NCBI GenBank assembly: GCA_950097015.1
Contig: CATNEN010000039.1
Location: forward strand, 2,203,501 to 2,267,500
Source of the DNA: Macrostomum hystrix
Lineage: Eukaryota; Platyhelminthes; Macrostomidae
DNA length: 64,000 nt
Direction of reading: 5' to 3'
Positions within the stretch are counted from its first letter, which is position 1. Each line of letters starts with the position of its first letter. Below the pieces are notes generated by a model. The model worked only from the letters and a program-made list of their open reading frames with translations. It did no database searches and was not told the DNA's origin. The translations under genes were made by a program, and so were the position numbers. Of this stretch, positions 47,501-59,763 are shown piece after piece.

Positions 47501-50500
47501 ATATTCGTCTGGTAGTCTTTATCCATTACTCTGGTATTCATTAACCATCAGTCTGGTTGTCTTTATCCATCTGCATGGTAAGTCTTTATCCACAGTCTGG
47601 TAGTATTTATCCATCAGTCTGGTAGTATTTATCCACAGTCTGGTAGTATATATCCATCAGTCTGGTAGTCTTTATCCACAGTTTGGTAGTATTTATCCAT
47701 CAGTCTGGTAGTATTTATCCATCAGTCTGGTAGTATTTATCCATCAGTCTGGTAGTATTTATCCACAGTCTGGTAGTATTTATCCATCAGTCTGGTAGTC
47801 TTTATCCATCAGTCTGGTAGTCTTTATCCACAGTTTGGTAGTATTTATCCATCAGTCTGGTAGTCTTTATCCACAGTCTGGTAGTATTTATCCATCAGTC
47901 TGGTAGTCTTTATCCACAGTTTGGTAGTCTTTATCCACAGTTTGGTAGTATTTATCCATCAGTCTGGTAGTATTTATCCACAGTCTGGTAGTCTTTATCC
48001 ATCAGTCTGGTAGTATTTATCCATCAGTCTGGTAGTATTTATCCATCAGTCTGGTAGTATTTATCCATCAGTCTGGTAGTATTTATCCATCAGTCTGGTA
48101 GTATTTATCCATCAGTCTGGTAGTATTTATCCATCAGTCTGGTAGTATTTATCCATCAGTCTGGTAGTATTTATCCATCAGTCTGGTAGTCTTTATCCAC
48201 AGTTTGGTAGTATTTATCCATCAGTCTGGTAAGTCTTTATCCACAGTCTGGTAGTATTTATCCATCAGTCTGGTAGTCTTTATCCATCAGTCTGGTAGTC
48301 TTTATCCATCAGTCTGGTAAGTCTTTATCCACAGTCTGGTAGTATTTATCCATCAGTCTGGTAGTATTTATCCATCAGTCTGGTAAGTCTTTATCCACAG
48401 TCTGGTAGTCTTTATCCATCAGTCTGGTCTGTTTCTTCAATGTGAAACTTTACTACCCCAAAAATGCCGCCTCCCCGTCCAGCCGTATCCTCGCGCCAGC
48501 CGCCGCAGATCACGCTGACGGAGTCCGCAGACCCTCGCCGGCCGAAATATCCCTCAGTTAGCAGCCTTCCGGATCATCAGCAGCAGCAGCTGCAGCTGCA
48601 GCATCAGCAGCTACAGCAGCAGCAGCTTCACTATGCTACTTTAAGCAGTCCGTCAAGAAATCGGAACCACTCTCATAACGGTGGCGGCGGCACGCCAACG
48701 CGTCAGCATCAGAGGACGCCTTCGAGGGAGGATCCGCGCGGCAACAGCTGCATCAGCGACGAGCCGGGCGTCTGTCGCGGCTGGCTGCTGATGAAGAAGC
48801 CGCGCTCGCCCATCATGCCTGCGAAATGGATCCGGCACTTCTGCGTGCTCAAGAACCACACCTTCTATTATTATAAGACTGAGAACATTCTGGTAAGCTG
48901 TGCTCTCACCCCTACAATATCATATTATGGTACTTGTAGAATCCCATATAGATTCCACCGTGATCCCATATAGATTCCACCGTGATCCCATGAACATTCT
49001 TCTGTGATCACATGTAGATTCCACCGTCATCTCATATAGATTCCACCGTCATCTCATATAGATTCCACGGTCATCTCATATAGATTCCACCGTCATCTCA
49101 TATAGATTCCACCTTAATTCCATGTAGATTCCACCGTCATCTCATATAGATTCCACCGTCATCTCATATAGATTCCACCGTCATCTCATATAGTAATCAC
49201 CGTCATCTCATATAGATTCCACCGTCATCTCATATAGTAATCACCGTCATCTCATATAGATTCCACCGTCATCTCATATAGATTCCACCGTCATCTCATA
49301 TAGATTCCACCGTCATCTCATATAGATTCCACCGTCATCTCATATAGATTCCACCGTCATCTCATATAGATTCCACCGTCATCTCCAATAGATTCCACCG
49401 TCATCTCATATAGATTCCACCGTCATCTCATATAGATTCCACCGTCATCTCCAATAGATTCCACCGTCATCTCATATAGATTCCACCGTCATCTCATATA
49501 GATTCCACCGTCATCTCATATAGATTCCACCGTCATCTCATATAGATTCCACCGTCATCTCATATAGATTCCACCGTCATCTCATATAGATTCCACCGTC
49601 ATCTCATATAGATTCCACCGTCATCTCATATAGATTCCACCGTCATCTCATATAGATTCCACCGTCATCTCCAATAGATTCCACCGTCATCTCATATAGA
49701 TTCCACCGTCATCTCATATAGATTCCACCGTCATCTCCAATAGATTCCACCGTCATCTCATATAGATTCCACCGTCATCTCATATAGATTCCACCGTCAT
49801 CTCATATAGATTCCACCGTCATCTCATATAGATTCCACCGTCATCTCATATAGATTCCACCGTCATCTCATATAGATTCCACCGTCATCTCCAATAGATT
49901 CCACCGTCATCTCATATAGATTCCACCGTCATCTCATATAGATTCCACCGTCATCTCATATAGATTCCACCGTCATCTCATATAGATTCCACCGTCATCT
50001 CATATAGATTCCACCGTCATCTCATATAGATTCCACCGTCATCTCATATAGATTCCACCGTCATCTCATATAGATTCCACCGTCATCTCATATAGATTCC
50101 ACCGTCATCTCATATAGATTCCACCTTAATTCCATGTAGATTCTATATATCGATGTATATTCTACTGTAATTCCATGTAGATTCCACCGTGATCCAATGT
50201 AGGTTCTACCTTGATCCCATGTATATTCTAACGTGCTACCATGTTGACTTTACCGTAATCTTACTAGAACCTACTGCTATTTGATCTAACCAGATCTATG
50301 CCAATTTCAGGAGGACCACGCCGAGGGGCTGATTAATATGCCGCACCTGACCGTGGCCTACGCTGACCCCGAGCGCAATCAGAAATATCCGTTCTACATT
50401 GAGAACCGCGCGGTGCAGACCACTTTCATCTTTGCCGCCGATAGCGAAAGCAATCGAAAACAATGGGTGAACTCCTTGGCACTGGCCACTATAGGGTACA

Positions 50501-51737
50501 AGGTGAGTAAGACCCTTCACATGAAACACCTGCACATAAGACCCTTCACATGAAACACCTGCACATAAGACCCTTCACATGAAACACCTGCACATAAGAC
50601 CCTTCACATGAAACACCTGCACATAAGACCCTTCACATGAAACACCTGCACATAAGACCCTTCACATGAAACACCTGCACATAAGACCCTTCACATGAAA
50701 CACCTGCACATAAGACCCTTCACATGAAACACCTGCACATAAGACCCTTCACTCAAGTCCATTCCCACACACCCTAACGCAAAACCTTTTGCACAAAGCT
50801 ATTTACACAAGACCCTTCACGTGAAACCCTTCATTTACGACCCTTCACTCAAGACCCTTCACTCAAGACCCTTCACTCAAGACCCTTCACTCAAGACCAT
50901 TCACTTAAGACCCTTCACTCAAGACCCTTCACTCAAGACCCTTCACACAAGACCCTTCACACAAGACCCTTCACTCAAGACCCTTCACACAAGACCCTTC
51001 ACTCAAGACCCTTCACTCAAGACCCTTCACTCAAGACCCTTCACTCAAGACCCTTCACACAAGACCCTTCACACAAGACCCTTCACTCAAGACCCTTCAC
51101 ACAAGACCCTTCACTCAAGACCCTTCACTCAAGACCCTTCACTCAATACCCTTCACTCAAGACCCTTCACTCAAGACCCTTCACTCAAGACCCTTCACTC
51201 AAGACTTCACACACACCCTAACGCAAAACCTTTCGCACTAATCTATTCACACAAGAACCTTCACGTGAAACCCTTCATTTACGACCCTTCAATCAAGACC
51301 CTTCACTCAAGAAACTTCACTCAAGACCCTTCACTCAAAATCTTTCACACAAAGATATTCGCACAAAGACCTTCACATGAGACCCTACATACGGGCTGCG
51401 CCAACCTTTCGCAGGTGGCTGAGAACCAGCGCATCGCGGGCTTTGAGCCGCCGTTCGTTTCAATCTCATCGTCGGCCAGCCATCCAGCCGCAGCGTCGCC
51501 CTCGCTGTCCACTCACTCGTCGGCTACCACAGTGTCCACAATCGCCGCCTCAGAACTCCTGCTGGCCGAGGATTTTGACATGTCGCCGAATTCGACGCTT
51601 TCCTCGTCGTCGGCAGCTTCCCTTCCACCGCCGGTACCGCCGCGCCTGTCGCGTTCATCGGCTGCCACCTCTGTGGCTTCTGCGTCGGCTGCGCCCTCGC
51701 GTCATTCGCCGCTGGTGCCGCGCCGCGATCCGCCGCC

Positions 51738-51776
<39 letters not shown>

Positions 51777-54700
51777 TCAGCAGACTTCACCACCGCCGCC
51801 ACCGCCGCCTCCGGCTACTAAAGCCTCTTCGGCTTCCGTGTCAAGCTCTTCCTCACAGCCGACCTCCCCGGCCGTTCAGGCTAGATCCTCTGCTGGCAGC
51901 TCAGTTAGCTACAGGCCGCTGACGCAGATTCTGGAAGGCGCTGTGGTCAGCGGCCCCAATGAGAAGCGAGAGAGCGAATTTCTGCGCAAAGTGATGAAGG
52001 CAAAGCAGCTGGAGCGGCAAATTCAGGTTAGATTAGATCCTATTATAATTATTATTATGATTATAAACCCTGGGGATTAGATCCTAATTATTTGAAACCA
52101 CAGGAATTAGATCCTAATTATTTGAAACCATAAGAATTAGATCCTAATTATTAGAAACCACAGGGATTAGATCCTAATTGTTTGAAACCACAGGGATTAG
52201 ATCCTAATTACTAGAAACCACAGGAATTAGATCCTAATTATTAGAAACCACAGGGATTAGATCCTAATTATTAGAAACCACAGGGATTAGATCCTAATTA
52301 CTAGAAACCACAGGAATTAGATCCTAATTATTAGAAACCACAGGTATTAGATCCTAATTATTAGAAACCACAGGGATTAGATCCTAATTATTAGAAACCA
52401 CAGGGATTAGATCCTAATTGTTTGAAACCACAGGGATTAGATCCTAATTATTAGAAACCATAGGGATTAGATCCTAATTACTAGAAACCACAGGAATTAG
52501 ATCCTAATTATTAGAAACCACAGGTATTAGATCCTAATTATTAGAAACCATAGGGATTAGATCCTAATTATTAGAAACCACAGGAATTAGATCCTAATTA
52601 TTAGAAACCATAAGAATTAGATCCTAATTATTAGAAACCACAGGGATTAGATCCTAATTATTAGAAACCACAGGGATTAGATCCTAATTATTAGAAACCA
52701 TAGGGATTAGATCCTAATTATTAGAAACCACAGGAATTAGATCCTAATTATTAGAAACCACAGGAATTAGATCCTAATTATTAGAAACCACAGGGATTAG
52801 ATCCTAATTATTAGAAACCACAGGGATTAGATCCTAATTATTAGAAACCACAGGAATTAGATCCTAATTATTAGAAACCACAGGGATTAGATCCTGATTA
52901 TTAGAAACCACAGGGATTAGATCCTAATTATTAGAAACCACAGGGATTAGATCCTAATTATTAGAAACCACAGGAATTAGATCCTAATTATTAGAAACCA
53001 CAGGAATTAGATCCTAATTATTAGAAACCACAGGGATTAGATCCTAATTATTAGAAACCACAGGGATTAGATCCTGATTATTAGAAACCACAGGGATTAG
53101 ATCCTAATTATTATAAACCACAGGGATTAGATCCTCATTATTAGAAACCATAGGAATTAGATCCTAATTATTAGAAACCACAGGGATTAGATCCTGATTA
53201 TTAGAAACCACAGGGATTAGATCCTAATTATTAGAAACCACAGGAATTAGATCCTAATTATTTGAGCCATAGGGATTAGATCCTAATTATTAGAAACCAC
53301 AGGAATTAGATCCTAATTATTAGAGACCACAGGAATTAGATCCTAATTATTAGAAACCACAGGGATTAGATCCTCATTATTAGAAACCATAGGAATTAGA
53401 TCCTAATTATTAGAAACCACAGGGATTAGATCCTGATTATTAGAAACCACAGGGATTAGATCCTAATTATTTGAGCCATAGGGATTAGATCCTAATTATT
53501 TGAGCCATAGGGATTAGATCCTAATTATTAGAAACCACAGGGATTAGATCCTAATTATTTGAGCCATAGGGATTAGATCCTAATTATTAGAAACCACAGG
53601 GATTAGATCCTAATTATTAGAAACCACAGGAATTAGATCCTAATTATTTGAGCCATAGGGATTAGATCCTAATTATTAGAAACCACAGGGATTAGATCCT
53701 AATTATTAGAAACCACAGGGATTAGATCCTAATTATTAGAAACCACAGGGATTAGATCCTAATTATTAGAAACCACAGGGATTAGATCCTAATTATTTGA
53801 GCCATAGGGATTAGATCCTAATTATTAGAAACCATAGGAATTAGATCCTAATTATTTGAGCCATAGGGATTAGATCCTAATTATTAGAAACCATAGGAAT
53901 TAGATCCTAATTATTTGAAACCACAGGGATTAGATCCTTATTATTAGAAACCACAGGAATTAGATCCTAATTATTTGAAACCACAGGGATTAGATCCTAA
54001 TTATTAGAAACCATAGGGATTAGATCCTAATTATTTGAAACTATAGGGATTAGATCCTAATTATTTGAAACCACAGGAATTAGATCCTAATTATTTGAAA
54101 CCACAGGGATTAGATCCTTATTATTAGAAACCACAGGAATTAGATCCTAATTATTTGAAACCACAGGGATTAGATCCTAATTATTAGAAACCACAGGAAT
54201 TAGATCCTAATTATTAGAAACCATAGGGATTAGATCCTAATTATTTGAAACTATAGGGATTAGATCCTAATTATTTGAAACCATAGGGATTAGATCCTAA
54301 TTATTTGAGCCATAGGGATTAGATCCTAATTATTAGAAACCATAGGGATTAGATCCTAATTATTAGAAACCACAGGGATTAGATCCTAATTATTAGAAAC
54401 CACAGGGATTAGATCCTAATTATTTGAAACCACAGGGATTAGATCCTAATTATTTGAAACCATAGGAATTAGATCCTAATTGTTAGAAACCATAGGGATT
54501 AGATCCTAATTATTTGAGCCATAGGGATTAGATCCTAATTGTTAGAAACCATAGGGATTAGATCCTAATTATTAGAAACCACAGGAATTAGATCCTAATT
54601 ATTAGAAACCACAGGGATTAGATCCTAATTATTAGAAACCACAGGGATTAGATCCTAATTATTTGAAACCATAGGGATTAGATCCTAATTATTTGAAACC

Positions 54701-57700
54701 ACAGGAATTAGATCCTAATTATTAGAAACCACAGGGATTAGATCCTAATTATTAGAAACCACAGGGATTAGATCCTAATTATTAGAAACCACAGGAATTA
54801 GATCCTCATTATTAGAAACCATAGGAATTAGATCCTAATTATTAGAAACCACAGGGATTAGATCCTAATTATTTGAGCCATAGGGATTAGATCCTAATTA
54901 TTAGAAACCACAGGAATTAGATCCTCATTATTAGAAACCACAGGAATTAGATCCTAATTATTAGAAACCACAGGGATTAGATCCTAATTATTAGAAACCA
55001 CAGGAATTAGATCCTAATTATTAGAGACCACAGGGATTAGATCCTAATTATTAGAAACCACAGGGATTAGATCCTAATTATTTGAGCCATAGGGATTAGA
55101 TCCTAATTATTAGAAACCACAGGAATTAGATCCTAATTATTAGAAACCACAGGGATTAGATCCTAATTATTAGAAACCACAGGGATTAGATCCTAATTAT
55201 TAGAAACCACAGGAATTAGATCCTAATTATTAGAGACCACAGGGATTAGATCCTAATTATTAGAAACCACAGGAATTAGATCCTCATTATTAGAAACCAC
55301 AGGGATTAGATCCTAATTATTAGAAACCACAGGGATTAGATCCTAATTATTAGAAACCACAGGGATTAGATCCTAATTATTTGAGCCATAGGGATTAATC
55401 CTAATTATTAGAAACCATAGGGATTAGATCCTAATTATTAGAAACCACAGGAATTAGATCCTAATTATTAGAAACCACAGGGATTAGATCCTAATTATTG
55501 GAAACCACAGGAATTAGATCCTAATTATTAGAAACCATAAGAATTAGATCCTAATTATTTGAAACCACAGGGATTAGATCCTAATTATTTGAAACCATAG
55601 GGATTAGATCCTAATTATTTGAAACCATAGGGATTAGATCCTAATTGTTAGAAACCACAGGGATTAGATCCTAATTATTTGAAACCACAGGGATTAGATC
55701 CTAATTATTAGAAACCACAGGGATTAGATCCTAATTATTAGAAACCACAGGGATTAGATCCTAATTATTTGAAGCCATAGGGATTAGATCCTAATTATTA
55801 GAAACCACAGGGATTAGATCCTAATTATTAGAAACCACAGGAATTAGATCCTAATTATTAGAAACCATAAGAATTAGATCCTAATTATTTGAAACCACAG
55901 GGATTAGATCCTAATTATTTGAAACCATAGGGATTAGATCCTAATTATTTGAAACCATAGGGATTAGATCCTAATTGTTAGAAACCACAGGGATTAGATC
56001 CTAATTATTTGAAACCACAGGGATTAGATCCTAATTATTTGAAACCATAGGGATTAGATCCTAATTGTTAGAAACCATAGGGATTAGATCCTAATTATTT
56101 GAAACCACAGGAATTAGATCCTAATTATTAGAAACCACAGGAATTAGATCCTAATTATTAGAAACCACAGGGATTAGATCCTAATTATTTGAAACCACAG
56201 GGATTAGATCCTAATTATTTGAAACCATAGGGATTAGATCCTAATTGTTAGAAACCATAGGGATTAGATCCTAATTGTTAGAAACCATAGGGATTAGATC
56301 CTAATTATTTGAAACCACAGGGATTAGATCCTAATTATTAGAAACCACAGGAATTAGATCCTAATTATTAGAAACCACAGGGATTAGATCCTAATTATTT
56401 GAAACCATAGGGATTAGATCCTAATTATTAGAGACCATAGGGATTAGATCCTAATTATTAGAAACCACAGGAATTAGATCCTAATTGTTAGAAACCATAG
56501 GGATTAGATCCTAATTATTAGAAACCACAGGAATTGGATCCTAATTATTAGAAACCACAGGAATTAGATCCTAATTATTAGAAACCACAGGAATTAGATC
56601 CTAATTATTTGAAACCATAGGGATTAGATTTCAGTCAATAGAAACCTTGGGGATTAGATCCTAATTATTTGAAGCCATAGGGATTAGATTTCAGTCAATA
56701 GGAACCTTGGGGATTAGATCCTAATTGTTAGAAACCATAGGGATTAGATCCTAATTGTTAGAAACCATAGGGATTAGATCCTAATTATTAGAAACCACAG
56801 GGATTAGATCCTAATTATTAGAAACCACAGGAATTAGATCCTAATTATTAGAAACCACAGGGATTAGATCCTAATTATTTGAAACCACAGGGATTAGATC
56901 CTAATTATTTGAAACCATAGTGATTAGATCCTAATTATTAGAGACCATAGGGATTAGATCCTAATTATTAGAAACCACAGGAATTAGATCCTAATTGTTA
57001 GAAACCATAGGGATTAGATCCTAATTATTTGAAACCACAGGAATTGGATCCTAATTATTAGAAACCACAGGAATTAGATCCTAATTATTAGAAACCACAG
57101 GGATTAGATCCTAATTATTAGAAACCACAGGGATTAGATCCTAATTGTTTGAAACCACAGGGATTAGATCCTAATTATTTGAAGCCATAGGGATTAGATC
57201 CTAATTATTAGAAACCACAGGGATTAGATCCTAATTATTGGAAACCACAGGAATTAGATCCTAATTATTAGAAACCATAAGAATTAGATCCTAATTATTT
57301 GAAACCACAGGGATTAGATCCTAATTATTTGAAACCATAGGGATTAGATCCTAATTATTTGAAACCATAGGGATTAGATCCTAATTGTTAGAAACCACAG
57401 GGATTAGATCCTAATTATTTGAAACCACAGGGATTAGATCCTAATTATTAGAAACCACAGGGATTAGATCCTAATTATTAGAAACCACAGGGATTAGATC
57501 CTAATTATTTGAAGCCATAGGGATTAGATCCTAATTATTAGAAACCACAGGGATTAGATCCTAATTATTAGAAACCACAGGAATTAGATCCTAATTATTA
57601 GAAACCATAAGAATTAGATCCTAATTATTTGAAACCACAGGGATTAGATCCTAATTATTTGAAACCATAGGGATTAGATCCTAATTATTTGAAACCATAG

Positions 57701-59583
57701 GGATTAGATCCTAATTGTTAGAAACCACAGGGATTAGATCCTAATTATTTGAAACCACAGGGATTAGATCCTAATTATTTGAAACCATAGGGATTAGATC
57801 CTAATTGTTAGAAACCATAGGGATTAGATCCTAATTATTTGAAACCACAGGAATTAGATCCTAATTATTAGAAACCACAGGAATTAGATCCTAATTATTA
57901 GAAACCACAGGGATTAGATCCTAATTATTTGAAACCACAGGGATTAGATCCTAATTATTTGAAACCATAGGGATTAGATCCTAATTGTTAGAAACCATAG
58001 GGATTAGATCCTAATTGTTAGAAACCATAGGGATTAGATCCTAATTATTTGAAACCACAGGGATTAGATCCTAATTATTAGAAACCACAGGAATTAGATC
58101 CTAATTATTAGAAACCACAGGGATTAGATCCTAATTATTAGAAACCACAGGAATTAGATCCTAATTATTAGAGACCATAGGGATTAGATCCTAATTATTA
58201 GAAACCACAGGAATTAGATCCTAATTGTTAGAAACCATAGGGATTAGATCCTAATTATTAGAAACCACAGGAATTGGATCCTAATTATTAGAAACCACAG
58301 GAATTAGATCCTAATTATTAGAAACCACAGGAATTAGATCCTAATTATTTGAAACCATAGGGATTAGATTTCAGTCAATAGAAACCTTGGGGATTAGATC
58401 CTAATTATTTGAAGCCATAGGGATTAGATTTCAGTCAATAGGAACCTTGGGGATTAGATCCTAATTGTTAGAAACCATAGGGATTAGATCCTAATTGTTA
58501 GAAACCATAGGGATTAGATCCTAATTATTAGAAACCACAGGGATTAGATCCTAATTATTAGAAACCACAGGAATTAGATCCTAATTATTAGAAACCACAG
58601 GGATTAGATCCTAATTATTTGAAACCACAGGGATTAGATCCTAATTATTTGAAACCATAGGGATTAGATCCTAATTATTAGAGACCATAGGGATTAGATC
58701 CTAATTATTAGAAACCACAGGAATTAGATCCTAATTGTTAGAAACCATAGGGATTAGATCCTAATTATTTGAAACCACAGGAATTGGATCCTAATTATTA
58801 GAAACCACAGGAATTAGATCCTAATTATTAGAAACCACAGGAATTAGATCCTAATTATTTGAAGCCATAGGGATTAGATTTCAGTCAATAGGAACCTTGG
58901 GGATTAGATCCTAATTATTTGAAGCCATAGGGATTAGATTTCAGTCAATAGGAACCTTGGGGATTAGATCCTAATTATTTGAAGCCATAGGGATTAGATT
59001 TCAGTCAATAGGAACCTTGGGGATTAGATCCTAATTATTTGAAGCCATAGGGATTAGATTTCAGTCAATAGGAACCTTGGGGATTAGATCCTAATTATTT
59101 GAAGCCATAGGGATTAGATTTCAGTTAATAGAAACCTTGGGGATTAGATCCAAATTAGCACACTGTTCGAGCGTACTGTACGCAGGCACACGCTCACACT
59201 GGTGTGTACACCTGTCCTGACTTTCTTGTCATCAGGCAGTGTACACCTTACTGTGCCTTGGAGTTTAGCCCTCAAGGGCGTAAATTGCACGACCAGCCCC
59301 CAAGCGTTCTCTCCAATTTAATTTGACCTCGCCGCGAAATCGAGGTCAGGTAGATTGAGCACATTATTTTGACATGATTCAAAACAATCTCTTCCAGGAC
59401 AAGAAGGAGCAGCTGGACCTTCTGTCGCAGTTCCTGTCCAGCCCGGAGGCCGACTCGCCGCGGTCTGTCAGCGAATTCTTCGATCTGCACGCCACCTACC
59501 TGGGCATCAACAGGTTCATTGAGCTGGCCCCGGCCGATACCTCTGGCGCGTCCCTGTCGTCGGATTCGTCCACTGTCATCTGA
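38573..59583 (+). CDS. CNKSR: Connector enhancer of kinase suppressor of Ras (CNK) scaffold
   Basis: Exons 38573-38639, 41949-42112, 42192-42278, 43012-43302, 43387-43506, 45945-46392, 48483-48892, 50311-50502, 51415-52026 and 59398-59583 join in phase to 858 residues. A split SAM domain (1-77) reads VVINWIKG joined to LDPTLADYLHIFMENEISGE. The CRIC domain (about 100-230) has SIQQSVGNIVCTF. The PDZ domain (about 232-318) has DNKWGITLLTLNN and GDEVLAVADQPVV. A Lys/Arg/Ala-rich linker follows. The PH domain (492-593) runs from GWLLMKKPRS to KQWVNSLALATIG. Then come a Ser/Pro tail with a run of 14 prolines, a helix (RKVMKAKQLERQIQ) and a C-terminus STVI that fits a class I PDZ ligand. CNK proteins scaffold Ras-RAF-MEK signalling at membranes. 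The start ATG at 38573 gives the missing front of the SAM domain. PolyA signals at 59740 and 59758. Confidence 0.93.
38933..40731 (-). mobile_element. mariner-type transposon with long inverted repeats, in CNK intron 1
   Basis: Termini YGAGGGGTGTCYRAAAAGTC flanked by TA at 38931-38932 and 40732-40733. The inverted repeats are about 180 bp each (38933-39113 and 40552-40731), much longer than the usual 30 bp or so of mariner. The transposase is on the minus strand between them. Confidence 0.85.
39190..40403 (-). pseudogene. mariner transposase, frameshifted
   Basis: The N-terminal helix-turn-helix part (EILTQLSTIHGPEAVSRSTV, FELGCRDVADLPRSGQSP) is followed by a stop near 40020, then LTIRKITDYLDTPKSTVH in frame with more stops. 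Catalytic blocks are present: VVTGDETWV (first Asp), LLHHDNAWP (second) and, in a shifted frame near 39,430, PYSLDLAPADF (third). Spacing is consistent with a D34D mariner. Several stops and frameshifts make it inactive. Confidence 0.8.
41210..41810. repeat. Minisatellite, 24-bp unit, about 25 copies, in CNK intron 1
   Basis: Unit core GGACAGGTAGGTGAGGCTGG, period 24. Every copy contains CAGGTAGGTGAG, which matches the 5' splice-site consensus. It ends about 140 bp before exon 2. Confidence 0.9.
42378..42890 (+). mobile_element. tRNA-derived SINE, family A, with its head amplified in tandem
   Basis: A 38-bp segment holding the A box (GGGTGAGTGGCAGAGTGG) is present four times (starts 42390, 42428, 42466, 42504), followed by one B box (GAGCTCGATTCCGC), the common body and an (ATT)-rich tail. 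It lies in CNK intron 3. Confidence 0.85.
43655..44410. repeat. Satellite, 16-bp unit, about 47 copies, in the CNK intron after the CRIC exon
   Basis: Unit CGAAACTCCACTAACC with variants ACGAACC and TTAACC. The CACTAAC core equals the branch-point consensus. Between 44411 and 44445 the repeat flips to the opposite strand (GGGTTTCGGGTTCGTAAAGA), then flips back. Confidence 0.9.
44463..44735 (+). other. Open stretch of unknown origin inside a CNK intron
   Basis: An 82-codon open frame with an acidic run (FKEEEEDDNDVGEELENLW). It has no recognised domain. It may be a transposon remnant or chance. Confidence 0.25.
44740..44985. repeat. Tandem repeat, about 83-bp unit, 3 copies
   Basis: CTGTAGCGAATGAATTTGAC starts at 44740, 44822 and 44905. 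Copies are nearly identical and differ by the length of an A run. Each unit contains an inverted pair (GTAGCGTAATTCGT and ACGAATTATCAC). Confidence 0.85.
45105..45260 (-). repeat. Dispersed repeat, inverted relative to 16,380-16,515
   Basis: The reverse complement contains AAAATCGGTCATTCGGTTT and GGGAGCTGTCACGAAAT, which match 16,417-16,460 closely. It is a fragment of the interspersed family also seen at 15,950-16,515. Confidence 0.5.
45410..45890. repeat. Degenerate tandem repeat (TCATT-GCAG motif), 27-bp period in the centre
   Basis: GGTGCTGCAGGTTTGGTCAT repeats with period 27 at about 45,560-45,640. The flanks carry looser copies of CATTGCAG(C/T)TT. It ends close to the acceptor of the CNK PDZ exon (45945). 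Confidence 0.6.
46495..46615 (-). mobile_element. SINE family A fragment
   Basis: Resembles the minus strand of the family A middle (GTGCCTTGGAGGTTGACC, AAGCCTTCTTTCCGCG). Both ends are missing. Confidence 0.5.
46626..47495. other. AT-rich intron sequence of CNK
   Basis: No gene or repeat seen. A 79-codon open frame at 47364 runs into the next minisatellite and is not supported. Confidence 0.35.
47500..48429. repeat. Minisatellite, 20- to 23-bp unit, about 42 copies, carrying donor- and acceptor-like motifs
   Basis: Two interleaved unit types: TTTATCCATCAGTCTGGTAG and the shorter TTTATCCACAGTCTGGTA. Some copies read GGTAAGTCTTTATCCACAG, a consensus 5' splice site directly followed by an acceptor-like end. 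It stops 54 bp before the CNK exon at 48483. Confidence 0.9.
48945..50145. repeat. Minisatellite, 22-bp unit, about 54 copies, in the intron within the CNK PH domain
   Basis: Unit core ATTCCACCGTCATCTCATAT, period 22, very homogeneous in the centre. It starts 52 bp after the donor at 48893 and ends about 165 bp before the next exon. Confidence 0.92.
50510..50752. repeat. Minisatellite, 29-bp unit, about 8.5 copies, starting at the CNK splice donor
   Basis: Unit core ACCCTTCACATGAAACACCT, period 29, copies identical. The first unit begins 8 bp after the exon end at 50502, directly behind GTGAGTA. Confidence 0.92.
50810..51350. repeat. Minisatellite, 14-bp unit, about 28 copies, with duplicated flanks
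   Basis: Unit ACCCTTCACTCAAG (variant ACACAAG). A block of about 85 bp (with CACACCCTAACGCAAAACC and CACGTGAAACCCTTCATTTA) stands both before (50,767) and after (51,211) the array, so the locus grew by segmental duplication. The frame is open into the CNK exon at 51415. Confidence 0.9.
52060..59150. repeat. Large satellite, 30-bp unit, about 236 copies, filling the last CNK intron
   Basis: Unit core GATTAGATCCTAATTATTAG followed by AAACCACAGG. It begins about 35 bp after the donor at 52026 and ends about 250 bp before the last exon. Variants (TTTGAGCCATAGG, AAACCATAAG, TTTCAGTCAATAG) are ordered, and the region 55,490-57,100 recurs at 57,230-58,840 with a constant offset of 1740 bp (58 units). 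Confidence 0.95.
59150..59352 (-). mobile_element. SINE family A, 3'-truncated, before the last CNK exon
   Basis: The minus strand carries the body (TGACAAGAAAGTCAGGACAG, GCCTTGGAG complement) and the head remnant near GACCTCGCCGCGAAATCGAG. Its left end abuts the 30-bp satellite. Confidence 0.7.
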
Positions 59584-59739
59584 AAACCGCTTTCATCTTG
59601 GTCGGCCTAAACCGGCCAGTACCGGTTAGCTCTTCGAGTGAGGTTGATAAATTAATTAAGAACCCGATTTACAGACTGCCAGTTTCGCGATACATATCGG
59701 CTGGTTTCTGACCTAGTTTAGCGGTGAATTGTCCGATGC

Positions 59740-59763
59740 AATAAATTCTAACAGTTCAATAAA
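59740..59763 (+). promoter_or_regulatory. PolyA signals of CNK
   Basis: Two AATAAA hexamers, at 59740 and 59758, lie 157 and 175 bp after the stop codon. Confidence 0.55.

Noticed and set aside
52060-59150. CRISPR-like array of regular 30-bp repeats
   Set aside because: There are no unique spacers between repeats and no cas genes, and the array sits in an intron of an animal gene. It is a simple satellite.
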